From Maylandia zebra (Eukaryota; Chordata; Actinopteri; Cichliformes; Cichlidae), in NCBI RefSeq assembly GCF_041146795.1, contig NC_135183.1, forward strand, positions 16,372,840 through 16,436,839: 64,000 bases of DNA, in the 5' to 3' direction. A program made the translations under genes and the position numbers. Every line of letters begins with the position of its first letter. Position 1 is the first letter of the stretch. The notes below the pieces were generated by a model, which was not told the origin of the DNA, searched no databases, and saw only the letters and a program-made list of their open reading frames with translations. Below, in pieces: positions 24,561 through 36,090 of the stretch.

Positions 24561-24748
24561 GTTAAATTTAAAAACTGTACTTTTGAGTTAAAATATATAT
24601 TTATAATTTTAATAAATGACAAATTAAAAAGGCATGAACATTTTTTTGTATCGAAAAAATATCGAACCGTGACACCAAAGTATCGAACCGAACCGAACCG
24701 TGAATTTTGTGTATCGTTGCACCCCTAGTATATATGTATATATATATA

Positions 24749-27700
24749 AAAAAAAACCACCCAGCACGCCCCTGCGGGCGGTTTGTCCTTCAAGCTCGGG
24801 TCCTCTACCAGAGGCCTGGGAGCTTGAGGGTCCTGCGCAGTATCTTAGCTGTTCCCAGGACTGTACTCTTCTGGACAGAGATCTCCGATGTTATTCCCGG
24901 GATCTGCTGGAGCCACTCGCCTAGCTTGGGAGTCACCGCACCTAGTGCTCCGATTACCACGGGGACCACCGTTACCTTCACCCTTCACATCCTCTCGAGC
25001 TCTTTTCTGAGCCCTTGGTATTTCTCCAGCTTCTCGTGTTCCTTCTTCCTGATATTGCTGTCATTCGGAACCGCTACATCAATCACTACGCCCGTCTTCT
25101 TCTGTTTGTCTACCACCACTATGTCCGGTTGGTTAGCCACCACCATTTTGTCCGTCTGTATCTGGAAGTCCCACAGGATCTTAGCTCGGTCATTCTCCAC
25201 CACCCTTGGGGGCATCTCCCATTTTGACCTCGGGACTTCCAGGTTATACTCAGCACAGATGTTCCTGTACACTATGCCGGCCACTTGGTTATGGCGTTCC
25301 ATGTATGCCTTGCCTGCTAGCATCTTGCACCCTGCTGTTATGTGCTGGATTGCCTCTGGGGCATCTTTACACAGCCTGCACCTCGGGTCTTGCCTGGTGT
25401 GATAGACCCCAGCCTCTATGGATCTTGTACTCAGAGCTTGTTCTTGTGCTGCCATGATTAGTGCCTCTGTGCTGTCTTTCAGTCCAGCTTTGTCCAGCCA
25501 CTGGTAGGATTTCTGGATATCAGCCACCTCCTCTATCTGCCGGTGGTACATACCGTGCAGGGGCCTGTCCTTCCATGATGGTTCCTCGTCTCCCTCCTCT
25601 TTCTTGGGTTTCTGCTGCCTGAGGTATTCACTGAGCACTCGGTCAGTTGGGGCCATCTTCCCAATGTATTCTTGGATGTTCGTTGTCTCATCCTGGACTG
25701 TGGTGCTGACACTCACCAGTCCCCGGCCCCCTTCCTTCCGCTTAGCGTACAGCCTCAGGGTGCTGGACTTGGGGTGAAACCCTCCATGCATGGTAAGGAG
25801 CTTTCTTGTCTTTATGTCAGTGGCTTCTATCTCCTCCTTTGGCCAGCCTATTACCCCAGCAGGGTACCTGATCACGGGCAGGGCATACGTGTTGATGGCC
25901 CGGATCTTGTTCTTACCATTCAGCTGACTCCTCAGGACTTGCCTGACCCTCTGCAGGTACTTGGTGGTTGCAGCTTTTCTAGCGGCCTCTTCATGGTTCC
26001 CATTCGCCTGCGGGATCCCCAGGTACTTGTAACTGTCCTCTATGTCTGCAATGTTGCCTCCCCTCAGTTCTGACTACCTTCCCTCTCTTTGTTACCATCC
26101 GACTACACTTCTCCAGTCCGAACGACATTCCAATGTCATTGCTGTATAGCCTGGTAGTGTGGATCAGTGAATCGATGTCTCGTTCACTCTTGGCATACAG
26201 CTTGATGTCATCCATGTACAGGAGGTGGCTGACAACTGCTCCGTTCCGTAGTCGGTATCCGTAGCCAGTCTTGTTAATGATCTCACTGAGGGGGTTCAGG
26301 CCTATGCAGAACAGCAGTGGGGACAGAGCATCTCCTTGGTAGATCCCGCACTTGATGGTGACTTGTGCTATGGGCTTGGAGTTGGCCTCTAGTGTTGTAC
26401 ACCACATCCCCATTGAGTTCCTGATGAAGGCTCTTAGGGTCCCATTGATCTTGTACAATTCTAGGCATTCCAGTATCCAGCTGTGGGGCATTGAGTCATA
26501 GGCCTTCTTGTAATCAATCCAGGCAGTGCACAGGTTGGTCAGTCTGGCCTTGCGGTCTCGGCTGACTGTTCTGTCTACCAGTAGCTGGTGTTTTGCGCCT
26601 CTGGTATTCTTGCCAATTCCTTTCTGTGTCCCGCTCATGTATTGACCCATGTGGCTGTTCATCTTAGCCGATATGATGCCTGACAGGAGCTTCCATGTAG
26701 TACTGAGGCAGGGTCGGTAGTTGGAGAGGACCGGTCCCTTCTTGGGGTCCTTGGGGATCAGGACCGTCCGACCTTCGGTTAGCCATTCCGGGTGTCTCTC
26801 GTTAACTAGCAGCTGGTTCATTTGTGCTGCCAGACACTCGTGGAGTGCAGTCAGCTTCTTTAGCCAGTAGCCGTGAACCATGTCGGGCTCTGGTGCTGTC
26901 CAACTCTTCATACTGGAGACCCTTTCTTGGATATCTGCCACTGTGATGGTTACTGGACCCTGTTCAGGGAGGTCGCTGTGGTCTGCCCTCAGATCCACTA
27001 GCCACTGAGCATTGCCGTTATGGGTTGCGTCCTTCTCCCATATGCTCTTCCAGTATTGCTCCGTCTCCAGCCTTGGTGGTGCTGTTCTCTTATTATTATT
27101 GTTCCCTTGCCACTGAGAGTACACCTTTGCTGGTTCTGTGGAGAACAGCTGGTTTATTCTCCTGCCTTCTGTCTCTCTGGTGTACCTCCTCAAGCGGCTG
27201 GCCAAGGCTGTGAGTCTTTGCTTGGCAGTTTCCAAGGCCTCAGGTATGGACAGCTTGCTGTATTTCTTATGCACCTTCTTTGTCGCACCTTTCTGCAACT
27301 CCGTTAGTTGGCTAACCTCCCTCCGTGCTACTTTGATCTTGCCCTCTAGCCTCCTTCTCCATGGAGGGTACTGCCCCTTGTGGCTGTTCAACTTGTAGCC
27401 AAGCATCTCACTGATCACTGCTGCCGTATTGTAGATCAGCTTGTTAGTGTCGGTAATCGTGGTTGTAGGTATCGTCCGTAGTGCTGCATTAACATCATCT
27501 AGCAGACCTTCTGAGGGTACTTCACGTAATCTTGGTAACCGGCTACGGGGGATCCAGGTTTCAAGCTTGGCCATGATTCTATTTTTCAGGTTAGTTCCTC
27601 TCGCACTCAACGATCCTTCTCCTATCGCACTTGGGGCTATGTACCCAATCTCGGGTGGGGGTGATGATATCGCCCCCCTGACCTGGCGTCCTGACTCCTC

Positions 27701-28010
27701 CTTGCCATAGCATTTGTGTTGTACCTCGTCAATCTCTAGCTGTGAGAGCAGTCCCTTCTTTCGAATGTTGGAACACTGAGCTACTAGTTGTTTCGCCGTC
27801 ATTGCGGATGTTGGGTATCGAAAAATCCATAGGTCCTATTCGTGTAGCCCCTTCCGCCGGGGTTACTTGCGTAGTAGCATTCCAACAACGCCCTGTTTTC
27901 GTCTCTTGCCCACCGATGCCTTCTTGTTCCAGTAGCCCACTTGTCGTCAGGGTGCCCTGGTTCCTCAACACCTGACGCGGACCTTGTTGATCCGGGCGAC
28001 GACGTATGTA
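24749..28010 (-). mobile_element. Near full-length LINE with restriction-like endonuclease (R4/Dong/Rex6 type)
   Basis: A 3.25-kb minus-strand retroelement lies between two short TA tracts (24,728-24,748 and 28,007-28,027). Its 3' end is GC-rich with a small 'ccgcccgcagg' stem-like motif. The domain order is a Myb-like N-terminal region, reverse transcriptase, zinc knuckle and restriction-like endonuclease, which is that of the R4/Dong/Rex6 group. A second, 5'-truncated copy lies directly next to it at 28,028-28,300. Confidence 0.8.
24985..27990 (-). pseudogene. LINE polyprotein, frameshifted
   Basis: The enzyme would copy its RNA into DNA at an endonuclease-cut site. The N-terminus has a Myb-like stretch RRHRWARDENRALLECYY (about 27,900). 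A frameshift at about 27,838 leads to the main frame 25,991-27,802. That frame has TVLIPKDPKKGPVLSNYRP, DYKKAYDSMPHSW, GIYQGDALSPLLF and the catalytic LLYMDDIKLYA. A second frameshift near 26,065 leads into YKYLGIPQANGNHEEA and the C-terminal part. There CRLCKDAPEAIQHITAGC is a C-x2-C-x7-H-x4-C knuckle, and QPDIVVVDKQKKTGVVIDV carries the PD-(x)n-D endonuclease residues. A TGA near 24,983 replaces the Trp codon still present in the neighbouring fragment copy. With about three lesions it is recently dead. Confidence 0.82.
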
Positions 28011-28027
28011 TATATATATATATACAT

Positions 28028-28300
28028 AAAAACACCCAGCCCGCCCCTTTGGGCGGTTTATCCTTCAAGCTCGGGTCCTCTACCAGAGGCCTGGGAGCTT
28101 GAGGGTCCTGCGCAGTATCTTAGCTGTTCCCAGGACTGCGCTCTTCTGGACAGAGATCTCCGATGTTATTCCCAGGATCTGCTGGAGCCACTCGCCTAGT
28201 TTGGGAGTCACCGCACCTAGCGCTCCGATTACCACGGGGACCACCGTCACCTTCACCCTCCACATCCTCTCGAGCTCTTCTCTGAGCCCTTGGTATTTCT
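28028..28300 (-). mobile_element. 5'-truncated second copy of the same LINE
   Basis: Almost identical to 24,765-25,025 and in the same orientation. It encodes the last part of the endonuclease domain ([20 protein letters not shown]) and the 3' end. It breaks off after 'ccttggtatttct' at 28,300, followed by about 20 bases of unrelated sequence and then a TA array. The 3' end abuts a TA tract, as in the first copy. Confidence 0.85.
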
Positions 28301-28315
28301 TGGCAACGAGGATGG

Positions 28316-28489
<174 letters not shown>

Positions 28490-28493
28490 TTTT

Positions 28494-29384
28494 TAGGGGT
28501 GCAACGATACACAAAATTCACGGTTCGGTTCGATACTTTGGTGTCACGGTTCGATACTTTTTCGATACAAAAATTGTTCATGCCTTTTTAATTTGTCATT
28601 TATTAAAATTGTAAATATATATTTTAACTCAAAAGTAGAGTTTTTACATTTAATGTTGCTGAAACAACAAAGTAATAAAAAAATAAATCTATCTGATCCA
28701 GAAATCACTCATCTTTGGAAAAGAGAGTTTATTACAGAGAAATGGCTCTTTCCAAAATAAAACCTATACTATACGCTTCTTCTGGGCTATATTCTCAGCA
28801 GCATATTAAACATATCAGGTCCCCATAAGGAGAATCATGTGCTAACAGCTGCCTAAATGACTCGGGTAAAGTTTGTAGCATGCCTGCTTGTTGTTCTTGT
28901 CTGCTTCCACTTGTCTTTGCACTAGGATGATGTCGGCGTAAATGTGCAGTCATATTCGTTGTGTTCCCACTAGTGCTGTCAGCGTTAATCTCGTTGAAAT
29001 GACGTTAACGCCACAACACCGCAAATCTCCGTTAACGAGCTACCACGGATTGCCCGTGCGTGGGGCTGGACGGCCAACACGTTAACGAGCTAACTGTGCT
29101 AACGCACTACTTCCCACCCATGTAACTGAGCATTGCGTGGCACATCCAACATACTGTTTTACTTTAGTCCATGACGCGCTTACCTTCAGGGTCATACGTC
29201 ACATGAAAACCAAAATAGTCCCAAACGCCAGATCTGAATGAGGGTGGGGGAGGTTCAATTTGCCATGTTGCAACTTCTGTCTCGCTAGCTTACCTTTAAA
29301 AATTTGTATTGTTCGATACATACGCGTACCGAACCGAAAGCACTGTATCGAACGGTTCAATATCGATACGAGTATTGTTGCACC

Positions 29385-29387
<3 letters not shown>
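28494..29387 (-). mobile_element. hAT copy B, inverted and shorter
   Basis: Begins 'taggggtgcaacgatacac' at 28,494 and ends 'tattgttgcacccc' at about 29,386. It is the reverse complement of copy A minus the hairpin and the 23.9-24.6 kb block. It retains the same broken BED-finger region near 28,800-29,160. The flanks are a T run and TA repeats, so no unambiguous target duplication can be called. Confidence 0.8.

Positions 29388-29472
<85 letters not shown>
29387..29472. repeat. TA dinucleotide array
   Basis: About 85 bases of uninterrupted (AT)n between hAT copy B and the right part of the outer hAT. Confidence 0.95.
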
Positions 29473-29476
<4 letters not shown>

Positions 29477-29699
29477 TTCATTGTAAGTGGGCTGAAGAAG
29501 TTAATTAACAGTAGTCTAACATAAATGTAAATGCTGTAATTTGCTTATTTTAATAAACCATGTAACTTGGATGGATTTGATGCTGGCGTGACCACAGTGC
29601 ACACGCCTGCTGTTGCTCACAGTGGTCCAAGGGATCGCTCAGGGAGTTTGTGTGTTCGCTCAGACACATGAAAATTTAGAGGGAACATTGGAGACCAGC

Positions 29700-30335
29700 A
29701 TGGTGGAGAAAAAGTGTTTGGCCATCCGGTGGGGAGCACCAGTTTATGAGAGAGATTATAGTATTAAATGTAAAGCTGAAATCAACAAATACGGAGGGCC
29801 TTGAGTGCCCAAACAAATTAATTAAATCATTAAATATGTCATTTATGTATCATTATTTCAAATTGGAAACAAATATATAAATTAAATATTAATTAATTTC
29901 ATTTAAAACATTTAATTATCTCCAGTTTTAATTATTTACCATTATTTAATGACATCATTGATATTGGCACTCCTGGCCCTGCTGCACAACTTTGGATTTG
30001 TGTAGAATTACTTCTGCTAGGACAAATGAGCATACTTCCCAAAGACAAGCGGTAGGGTATGATGTTCCGCACTGCAAAACTTTACCTATGTCACTCATTA
30101 GAAGAATTGCTGCAATTAAAATCAATCTGTTCTCGCCAATTCCTTAGAAATCCTCTTTTGCTCGGTTGAAGTCACCAGTTTCAAACATCTCAAGATTTTT
30201 ATGGATAGACGAACAATCCAAAATACGTTTAAAAACTCACCAGAAGCTAACACACAATAGTTGTTTAGAGCTACCAAAGTCAAATCACTACTGCTTAGCT
30301 AAAGAGAACAATATCGCTTTTTAATTGACACATCA
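29700..30335. other. Intergenic, nothing recognised
   Basis: AT-rich sequence after the outer hAT duplication. No gene or clear repeat. Confidence 0.4.
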
Positions 30336-30337
30336 CT

Positions 30338-30560
30338 ACAGTGGTATGAAAGTTTTTGCACCCTTCCTGATATCCTATTTTTTGCATGTTTGTCAAACTG
30401 AACTATTTCAGATCATCAAAGAATTATAAATATAAGACAAACACAACATAAGTAAACACAAAGTTTCTAAGTGAAGGTGTTTATGATTAAGGGGGGAAAA
30501 AATCCAAACCTACATGGCAGAGTGTGAAAAAGTGTTTGGCCCCTAAAACTAATAACCAGT
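30338..30560. repeat. Tc1/mariner-like terminal fragment
   Basis: 'ctacagtggtatgaaagttt' followed by 'cacccttcctgat', then at 30,505-30,545 'cctacatggcagagtgtg' and 'aaaaagtgtttggcccct', is the end region of a common fish Tc1-type element. A partner end and transposase were not found. Confidence 0.5.
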
Positions 30561-30929
30561 ATTATACAAACTTCACTGAGCTTACAGCTTATCAGTATGA
30601 AAGGTGGCTGGCACTGAAAGAATATTGAATATTGATGACATGTATTTAAAGACACACACACGTTCTTTAGCTATGCCGTTGTTGTTAGCTTGGCCTTGGT
30701 GAGCCTCAGCAGATATTCCTGAACTTTGTTCCTCAGAAATTTTGTAATCTCGCAAGATTTTCAATTTTACCTTGGCAGTTCTTTTCCAGTGCTAAGACAT
30801 GATTGTAGATGTCAGCAAAGTCCCTGAGCATGGGACAACATTCCTCCTCTCACATTATTGGTTACTGCAATTTGGAGATGATTTTGTTCAAAATGCACCC
30901 ATCTGAACCCTCGTCCCCCTCACCATCCC

Positions 30930-31480
30930 TAGTCCGAGGTGGCTGTGATTGTGGAAGGCTGTGGTTCCAAGAACTGGAGGTTCTTGGATAGGTCTTCGCT
31001 GTGTGTCTTCTTTAAATTACTCCACCTAGAGTTCACAGCTGGTGTGGGTGGAGAATGCCCACAACTCAATGACATCTTCAGCCACTGGAGTGTCTCCCTT
31101 CGAGGCCTCCCTGGGATACCAATCCCCGTTGCTGTCTGTCTCGGAAGGGGAACTCCCTTCCCTTCAATCCAGAATCACGTGCGTCGTTGTTGCCACCTCT
31201 GGAGATCCAGATCCTCAGGTCAGTGGAACAAAATAAACGTTTGGCAGATTGTCATGTTTCAGCTCCCACATATCAGGCTGATAAGAAGGTCTGGCTCTCC
31301 ACCAAAAATGTACCTCTGAGGACCAAATCTAAGAAGTAGGAAATTTGGTTCATTGGCACATTTGAGGTGCTGTTAAATATTAACCCAGTGACTGAGCGTT
31401 TTTACAGTGGAGCATTTGTAAATATTGAGTGTTGGAGTTGTTTACCTGTCACACCACTGACCACAAGAACTGAGCGGGAG
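30930..31480 (+). pseudogene. Ty3/Gypsy pol fragment (integrase C-terminal region)
   Basis: 31,043-31,175 encodes NSMTSSATGVSPFEASLGYQ, the block at the end of the Gypsy integrase core in fish elements. 31,270-31,420 gives DKKVWLSTKNVPLRTKSKK, a stop, then FIGTFEVLLNINPVTERF, the chromodomain-proximal GPF region. Upstream parts are in mixed frames. Protease, reverse transcriptase and LTRs are not adjacent. It is probably unrelated to the solo LTR 1.3 kb downstream, though that cannot be excluded. Confidence 0.7.
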
Positions 31481-31489
31481 TCAGGAGCA

Positions 31490-32820
31490 CATTTACAGAA
31501 GCCACGTCTGTGGAAAGTCTTTCAGTATTGTTCACATTCCCACTGTGAATAACAGTGAGAATTTACAAAATCCTCCATTTTGGTCCCGTTCTTGCCATGC
31601 ACTCTCAATGTAGGATGTTTCTAAAATGTAAAATGTAGCATGTTTTGGATTTAGAACATCGGTTCGACTACATGTGTAGAGAGTCATTTAGCAGCATCAC
31701 CTAAAGAACACCACTACACCTGTCTCAGCAGCATCAATAAGGGTTTAGACCTCTGCTCCATTATTAACATATAATAACTCCAGCGTCTTCTTGCTGTTGG
31801 GTAATTAAAAAATAATAATTACCTATGAAAGAGAAAAAATGTGATGTAATCTTCATGTACATAAAGTTCAGAATCTCAGGTTTCCAGAAATTTTTACTTT
31901 AAATTATTTGGACTCATTCTAATCATTGTTGAGCTTTTGATTTTGTTTAAGTATATGCCAAAGGTCTAATTATGATGTATATGGAGGTAAAAGGTGAGGT
32001 AAGATGAGTTAGTTCCCCTTCCAAGTTACTCAACAGTGAAGCTTGGGAACAATCCCACAGCTGAAAACATGGGGTGGTTCTATTGATTTATCCTCTGAGC
32101 AGTGCGGAAGATGGCAGTGTTGAGGGCATGGTGATGGATAATCAGTAAAGCCATCACAATTTACTTTTGCCAACACCTTTATTCCAAGACACTGACATTG
32201 TTTTAAGATGTGTGGATAAAGTTTGGCATTCCAGGAAAACCAGCTCTCTGATGCAGCGCAGAATCAGCACAGAGCTGTGTGTCTCCTTTTGCAGGGCTGA
32301 TAACATGAAGGGTTAGTGGCTAATTCTGCAACACTGTTGTAATGTTGTGAAATGACAGTGAAAGGGGAAGTATAATGATTGTGTTGCTCCAAGGTGGTTT
32401 GACAATAGCGAGCAGTTTACTGCAGGCTGGAAGAAATTTCAGACATGGGGTTCATCCAGAGTGCAGTGCCTGAGCACGGCCACGAGGTGGTGATAGAAGT
32501 TGAGGTGGGTCAGGGTTAGGGTCTGATGAGGGCTTTGATGGGTGACCTTCAGTCCAGTTGGTGTTGTTTGCCTCTCCTCAGACCTGGCTGCAGTCTGCTG
32601 ATTATGGAAGAATCTGCAGTACAGAAAAGCAAGAACAAGCAGACCCCAGACCCACTGCAAACACTAAATAACGAGACGACTCCATGTGGGTGCCAGACTT
32701 AAGGAAATCTTTGTGCAGAAACGAATCGTGTTTCTCTCCAGAGATTCGTGGGATGATGTTTGCATGCTTCAGCTCCACCCTGAAGCTCTGAGTCTGCCAT
32801 TGGATTTTACCATTCAAAGT
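31490..32820. other. Intergenic, nothing recognised
   Basis: No frame with domain content. 32,439-32,817 has overlapping open frames on the minus strand without recognisable motifs. Confidence 0.4.
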
Positions 32821-32825
32821 GAACT

Positions 32826-33583
32826 TGTCATGGTCCGGGTGTGTGCCAGTGTGTCTCCCTCCGAGCCGGCGTCTCCACCCCTGGGAGGGGCCTCAGTGTT
32901 TTTGCTGATCGCTTACATCTGTGGGTAATTAGCCGGGGACTCATAAGGCCAGCGTTCTCAATCTCTCTTCGCCAGATTCTCTGCTAAACATCAGTCAGTG
33001 CAGGCCACCACCATAAATTCCCTACGTGTTTTTTTGAATCACCTTGCCTCACTGTATGTTTGTTTTTTGTGCGCCTCCTTTTTCAGCTACACCTAACTGT
33101 CAACCCCTGGCGAAGAGCTTCTACTTGGATGCTGGACCTTCTGGCAGTCCCTCAGGCTATTACCAAAATTACCTACCTGCCTCTCTGCCTCCACGCCAGG
33201 AGTTTTTGGATTTACACACCCGGACTACTCACCCCTCTATGTCATCCCCGACCTCCGTTGGCAAGTACGCAGTACGAAGGAGGATTCTGAGCCAAACAAC
33301 ATATTCATATGCCTCCTTATCTATGTTTGAACATTTGCATTCTGTTACAGTGACCCCGACCTTTTTCCTGGACCCTTTGTGACTTGCTTTCCAGTCCAAT
33401 CCCCGGAATAGCTGTCCTTTCTGACCCGGACCAGATCGTTATTTAGTTTAACGTCTACGCTCACCTTTTGTTTATGAATATTTTGTGTAAACATTAAACA
33501 TTATTCTTAAAATATACTTACGAGCTGTTCGGCGTCTTGCGTTTGAGTCCTGTCACTCGTCTGAAACGGTCTCGGCCGTAACA
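32826..33583 (+). mobile_element. Solo LTR of a Gypsy-type retrotransposon
   Basis: A 758-bp unit starts TGTCATGGTCCGGGTG at 32,826 and ends 'cggccgtaaca' at 33,583, giving the TG...CA ends of an LTR. It is flanked by GAACT at 32,821-32,825 and 33,584-33,588, an exact 5-bp duplication. No internal region or second LTR remains, so it arose by LTR-LTR recombination. The orientation is inferred from resemblance of the 3' end to fish Gypsy LTRs. Confidence 0.85.
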
Positions 33584-33735
33584 GAACTCCGATGGAGGGC
33601 GTTCTTAAATGCAACACGGCGCCACCTTTTGATTACAGTCTCTCACAGAGGGCCTCACCTATTACTGCTGCACTTTGCTTAAGTTTAAAACAACTTACAA
33701 TATCAGATCACAGCTCATCATTTTCGTACGAAACT

Positions 33736-33958
33736 TGGAAAAAAAGAAAGTATACTTTATTGATCCCCTTGGGGAAATTCCTCTCTGCATTTAACCCATT
33801 CACTCAGTGAAGCAGTGGGCAACCATTGGGCGCCCGAGGAGCAGTGTGTATAGACAGTACCTTGCTCAGGGGTACCGCAGGGTAGCTGTTCAGTGGATTT
33901 GAATCACCGGCCTTTCGATCATGGGGCCACCACTCTACCTACTGAGCTATCCCTGCCC
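33736..33958 (-). repeat. tRNA-derived SINE, minus orientation
   Basis: On the minus strand the head 'gggatagctcagtaggtaga' contains an A box (TAGCTCAGTAGG), and 'gattcaaatcc' forms a B box. The body has the 'gagcaaggtactgtc' and 'cctcgggcgccc' words and ends 'ccccaaggggatcaataaag', a LINE-like tail. There is no tRNA-like anticodon fold that would suggest a working tRNA gene. Confidence 0.75.
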
Positions 33959-34090
33959 TAAAAAACAGGATGCTATGTCAGAAATTGACTGTGGTCAAAG
34001 AACAAATTTTGATTTTAATGAGCCAAATAAAAAGAATCACATAAATTAAAAAGTCAGCGACAAACAGGTCATAAGACATTTTTACTATTA

Positions 34091-35368
34091 GTAGGGGAGA
34101 CCGGGGATAGTTGTAACATTTTTGACATTTCTGTCTGTAAATTGAAGCTCTTTTAAGGTAGTGGATTCAAAATGTAATGCAAAGTATTTACATGTCTCTG
34201 CTATTAAATAGTGCAGCTATTTTCTCTGCAGCACAATTACCCATTGCATGGTATGGTCTCAAACACGAAGAGTGAAATGTTACAATTAACCCCATAGTCT
34301 GGGTTAGTTGTAACATATCCTGGGGTGAAATGTAACACAATGAAATAAGGGTACTAACAAAACATTAACATGTAATCTTTGTTTATTCAACACATGAATG
34401 CACTTACATCCATTTATGTAGCTCTGTGTGTGTGTGTGACAGAATGCAGAAATCTAGCTTTTGAACATATTCCAACCCCCCAAAAAAGACAAATTATGGA
34501 ATTTTCTGCAACCGAATATTTCATTAATTTTGGTTGGTCTTCCTTGAGTTTGGCCTCATTGGCTCAGTGGGCATTATAACCTACAACTCTTGCACCAATT
34601 TTGAACATAACAATGAAGCTGAAAAAATGTAGTTGTTCACCAGCATCGCAATTCCATTACTTTTTATCATGGCTTACCTTGGTGTGGTTTGCAAAGTGCT
34701 TCAGAAAGATGAGGGAATCTGTTTCTTGCACCCATCCTGATTTATTTCCACTACCAGTACTTCCTACTGGTCCATCTCTGACACAGTGGTCTGCATAATG
34801 TATGCGTGGGAACACAAACAGTGGAGGAATTGTGTTGCCAATGGCATTAACCGCATATACAAATGCGACCAGTGAACCTCTCTCTGCTGATGTCGTTGCC
34901 CCAACTTGTTTAATATAAGTTAAAGTAATAGTGTGGCAAGTTGTAACATCTGCATTATTGTTACAACTAACCCAGACTGTTGCTGTTACAACTGACCCAG
35001 ACTCCTATAGCCATGAACTAGCTAACATTACAGGCAACGGCTAAAACATTAGCACTAAAGACCTACACAGAATATATCCCCATAGACATACAAATAACAT
35101 AATTTAAGTTTGATGAGTTTAACTGCAAAGCAGATAATGCTATTAGAAATTGAAATAAAGTAGAAAAACTTACTTTTTGGCATACAAATTACTTTTTTTC
35201 ATGTTAAATTGTCTGTGTTTGACAAAATGTGCTGATTTTTCACATGTGATAGCAGAACTGAATTGGGCATGCACAGGATGAGTCACATCATTTGAAACTT
35301 AGCCCTGATTGGAGAAATTGGAAGTGTTACAACTGACCCACGTTACAACTATCCCCGGTCTCCCCTAC
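34091..35368. mobile_element. Internally deleted pogo-like DNA transposon
   Basis: The two ends are inverted copies: 'gtaggggagaccggggatag' at 34,091, and 'ctatccccggtctcccctac' ending at 35,368, extending into 'ttgtaac'. Inside both ends 'gttacaact' or 'gttgtaac' words recur many times, often next to 'gaccca'. A remnant of a pogo-type transposase is on the minus strand. A TA is present at the left (34,089-34,090) but not at the right, so the duplication is unresolved. Confidence 0.7.
34650..34925 (-). pseudogene. pogo/jerky-type DDE transposase fragment
   Basis: The minus strand from about 34,915 reads VGATTSAERGSLVAFVYAVN, then IPPLFVFPRIHYADHC, then GSTGSGNKSGWVQETDSLIF and LKHFANHT. This is the block between the first and second catalytic residues of pogo-like DDE_1 transposases. 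The N-terminal CENP-B-like domain and the last catalytic residues are missing and stops follow. It lies inside the 34.1-35.4 kb element. Confidence 0.65.
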
Positions 35369-35599
35369 TTTTACTTTATTTAAATGTTGCTATTTGTACG
35401 TGAGATTATAGATAAAGTTTTATTGGGGATAACCACAGTGGGGGTCACGTGTTAAAGTTGCAGTTAAATAAACGTGAATGAAAGAATCTGCAGGAAATAA
35501 AGTTTCATCTTTTTTAAACTTCATGATTTTTCCGCCCCGCCCCCTGTATGTCAGCGCGCGGGTCTGCGGACGTGGCATGCGTGCTTCCTTCTTTCCTCT

Positions 35600-35870
35600 C
35601 GTGAAGAAGGACCAATGAGAAAAGAGTCCGCGGACAGCAACCCTCTGACATCACCGAGGGAGCATGACGTATAACTGAGGTGGACCAATCAGGTCGAGGG
35701 AAAAGTCTGACGCGGGCTCTGATTGGCTGCGGAGGCCCAGAGGCGGCTCCGCGGGGTCGCAGACAGCGGGGCTCGGTGTGAGGAACGAGCAGAGCAGCGG
35801 TCGCCAGGTGTAAGAGTAGCACGCGCACAGGTGAGAGGAGAGCAGGTGAGCTGATGCTCCAACAGCTGTA
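35600..35870 (+). promoter_or_regulatory. calua: CpG-rich promoter and first non-coding exon of calua
   Basis: A GC-rich island without a TATA box. It has CCAAT boxes at 35,612-35,616 and 35,685-35,689, an inverted one at 35,721-35,728, and a TGACGT word near 35,666. A plausible non-coding first exon ends at a 'cgccag|gtgtaa' donor near 35,810. The next acceptor, 'gtgtcacag' just before 36,080, lies 11 bases before the start codon. Transcription start and splicing are inferred. Confidence 0.6.
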
Positions 35871-36090
35871 GCGAGTTTGAGGCAATCAGCAGTTTTATGA
35901 ATATTAAACAGAAACTGTGATGTTTGTAAAACCAGAGTTTATTATCATGTGACTGACGTTTGCGAGAGAAGCTGACTGTGAGTGAAAATATTCAAAGAGG
36001 AATTTAAAGCTTAAAACGTAAACTTTGTTTCTGTGTGCGTGCGCGTGCGTATGTCTGTGTCTTTGTATGTGTGTCACAGTGTGTGTCGGG

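Larger units (their letters stand above)
23054..24727 (+). mobile_element. hAT copy A with BED-finger relic, exact 8-bp duplication
   Basis: Terminal repeats: 'taggggtgcaacgatat' at 23,054, and the inverted 'gtatcgttgcacccct' ending at 24,727. It is flanked by GTATATAT at 23,046-23,053 and 24,728-24,735. Around 23,405-23,770 fragments of a BED-type zinc finger and linker remain: KTVCWMCHAMLNYMGG, then MTAHLRRHHPSAKTKTTS and LPESFRQLLAHDSPYAAEN. They are separated by a non-coding insert. No DDE domain is present, so it is non-autonomous. Compared with copy B it carries two extra blocks, a hairpin (23,152-23,275) and about 23,862-24,560. Confidence 0.85.

Noticed and set aside
24707-25457. Plus-strand frames of up to 231 codons
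   Set aside because: They are antisense to the LINE endonuclease coding region, which has clear motifs on the minus strand.
33880-33958. Functional tRNA gene on the minus strand
   Set aside because: A and B boxes are present, but the sequence continues into a SINE body and LINE-like tail and no proper cloverleaf is evident.
34379-34798. Plus-strand frames inside the pogo-like element
   Set aside because: The recognisable transposase block is on the minus strand. The plus-strand frames have no motifs.
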